In this document: positions 60,955 through 64,000 of the stretch, in pieces
How positions within the stretch are numbered: position 1 is the first letter of the stretch
Layout: every line of letters begins with the position of its first letter
NCBI RefSeq assembly: GCF_010682065.1
Contig: NZ_JAAGWG010000001.1
Location: 62,001-126,000, forward strand
Direction: 5' to 3'
Source: Blastococcus saxobsidens
GTDB lineage: Bacteria; Actinomycetota; Actinomycetes; Mycobacteriales; Geodermatophilaceae
Length of the DNA stretch: 64,000 bases
Notes under the pieces: model-generated
The model's input: only the letters and a program-made list of their open reading frames with translations
Database searches by the model: none
Told to the model about the DNA's origin: nothing
Made by a program: the position numbers and the translations under genes

Positions 60955-61179
60955 ATGCCCGCGGACCGCTACCTGCGCCGTCTGGACGTCCCGGCCGACC
61001 CGTGCCCCTTGTGCGGGCGCCGATCCACGATGGTGGAGACCCGGGCCAGGAGAACGGGCTGGGCTCGCGTCGATCCGCGGTGGTCACCGGAGATCCGGCT
61101 GTACGCGATGTGCGACGACTGCGGTGCACGCCGTCCTCTCGACCAGGGGAGTGCCGTCCCCCGGTCCGCCGGGGGTTGA
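60955..61179 (+). CDS. Small zinc-ribbon protein
   Basis: 74 residues. Two CxxC knuckles (CPLCGRRS and CDDCGARRP) are separated by about 36 residues and suggest one zinc ribbon; the middle has ARRTGWARVDPRWSPEIRLYAM. ATG 60955 follows GGAGGAAG. No family assigned. Confidence 0.6.
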   Translation: MPADRYLRRLDVPADPCPLCGRRSTMVETRARRTGWARVDPRWSPEIRLYAMCDDCGARRPLDQGSAVPRSAGG

Positions 61180-61341
61180 TCCCGCGGCTGGGCCGGTCCG
61201 TTGCTGCGGCTCCGACGGCGGGGTCGGCAGGCGACAAGGCCCTGCCATTCTGTCCACAGGCGCGCGTGCGCCGACACCCTGATCCAGTGACTCTGCGCAT
61301 TCGATTGAGCACTACTGGTCAGTATGCGGTGAGCTGTCTGC

Positions 61342-61488
61342 GTGCCGTGGTGGGGATGGGCCCTGATCGTTTGGGCTGCCGTCGCGGTGCCGCTCGCCTG
61401 GCTGGTCGATGGCGCGATCCACGAGGCGATGCACCGCGAGCGCCCGCCCGAGGCCGATCCGCCCGACGACCCGTCGACCGGCGCCTGA
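61342..61488 (+). CDS. 48-residue small membrane protein
   Basis: GTG 61342 opens VPWWGWALIVWAAVAVPLAW, a clear single transmembrane helix, followed by LVDGAIHEAMHRERPPEADPPDDPSTGA, a charged Pro-rich tail, and TGA. A TGA lies 12 bases upstream in frame, so this is the only possible start. A weak GGTGAG lies upstream. Function unknown. Confidence 0.5.
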   Translation: MPWWGWALIVWAAVAVPLAWLVDGAIHEAMHRERPPEADPPDDPSTGA

Positions 61489-61531
61489 GACTTCGTGCCG
61501 ACGGACGGCGCGTGCGTCCACCGAGCGGTCC

Positions 61532-64000
<2,469 letters not shown>

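Noticed and set aside
60806-60960. A small plus-strand peptide gene starting GTG 60804 behind CAGGAGG
   Set aside because: The ribosome site is good, but the frame runs on through Arg/Pro/Gly-rich sequence across the start of the zinc-ribbon gene without a sensible end; not supported.

Overview
The window is high-GC actinobacterial chromosome. The gene families, the very high GC at third codon positions and, above all, a formate dehydrogenase whose active-site selenocysteine position is an in-frame UAG followed by a bacterial SECIS hairpin point to Geodermatophilaceae (Blastococcus or Geodermatophilus type). UAG-directed selenocysteine has been reported in that family. The placement is inference from family knowledge; no search was run.

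Layout. 1-2370: end of a peptide ABC transporter operon and an MFS exporter. 2564-4264: a tRNA-Ser(UGA) whose 3' end is repeated exactly 1.6 kb downstream, enclosing a PadR regulator and a membrane protein, i.e. a mini-island or island remnant without integrase. 4594-12044: ordinary accessory genes (membrane-anchored protein, diguanylate cyclase, LysE exporter, geranylgeranyl-reductase-like flavoprotein, alpha/beta hydrolase, LOG protein, MaoC hydratase, Nudix, Gly-Ser-rich secreted protein). 12089-18882: menB, two TetR regulators, an NDMA-type alcohol dehydrogenase, HAD phosphatase, glycerophosphodiesterase and glucosyl-3-phosphoglycerate synthase, with a TTTCCGCGGAAA palindrome repeated in the intergenic gaps up to 19021. 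19025-23520: two overlapping GGDEF/EAL genes with complementary loss of motifs. 23763-27295: camelysin/TasA-like secreted protein, ANTAR protein, GT-C-like membrane protein and a catalytically dead SGNH domain.

27388-32834: three-gene formate dehydrogenase operon (UAG-Sec catalytic subunit, Fe-S subunit, NrfD-type membrane subunit). 32866-40732: a nitrogen-assimilation block (amt, tetR, type III glutamine synthetase, MetX-like acyltransferase, FemAB-like protein) bracketed by two near-identical copies of a zinc-ribbon gene. Two pairs of a shared 18-bp operator, both pairs spaced by 34 bp, lie in front of amt and in front of the glutamine synthetase.

41046-64000: polysaccharide locus. An intact IS256-family element with 8-bp target duplication marks the left edge. 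Then comes a lower-GC cassette (42.8-49.8 kb: glycosyltransferases, acetyltransferase, Wzy-like polymerase, Wzx-like flippase), followed by native-composition genes: GDP-fucose synthesis (gmd, fcl), WcaI- and WcaF-like enzymes, a Wzz/BY-kinase fusion, a polyprenyl-phosphate sugar transferase, a low-molecular-weight tyrosine phosphatase, UDP-glucose dehydrogenase, an LCP glycan ligase, and dTDP-rhamnose genes rmlB and rmlD (cut by the window end). Together they describe a Wzx/Wzy-type surface polysaccharide containing fucose-, uronate- and rhamnose-type sugars, with an exchangeable glycosyltransferase/polymerase cassette inside conserved precursor and export genes.
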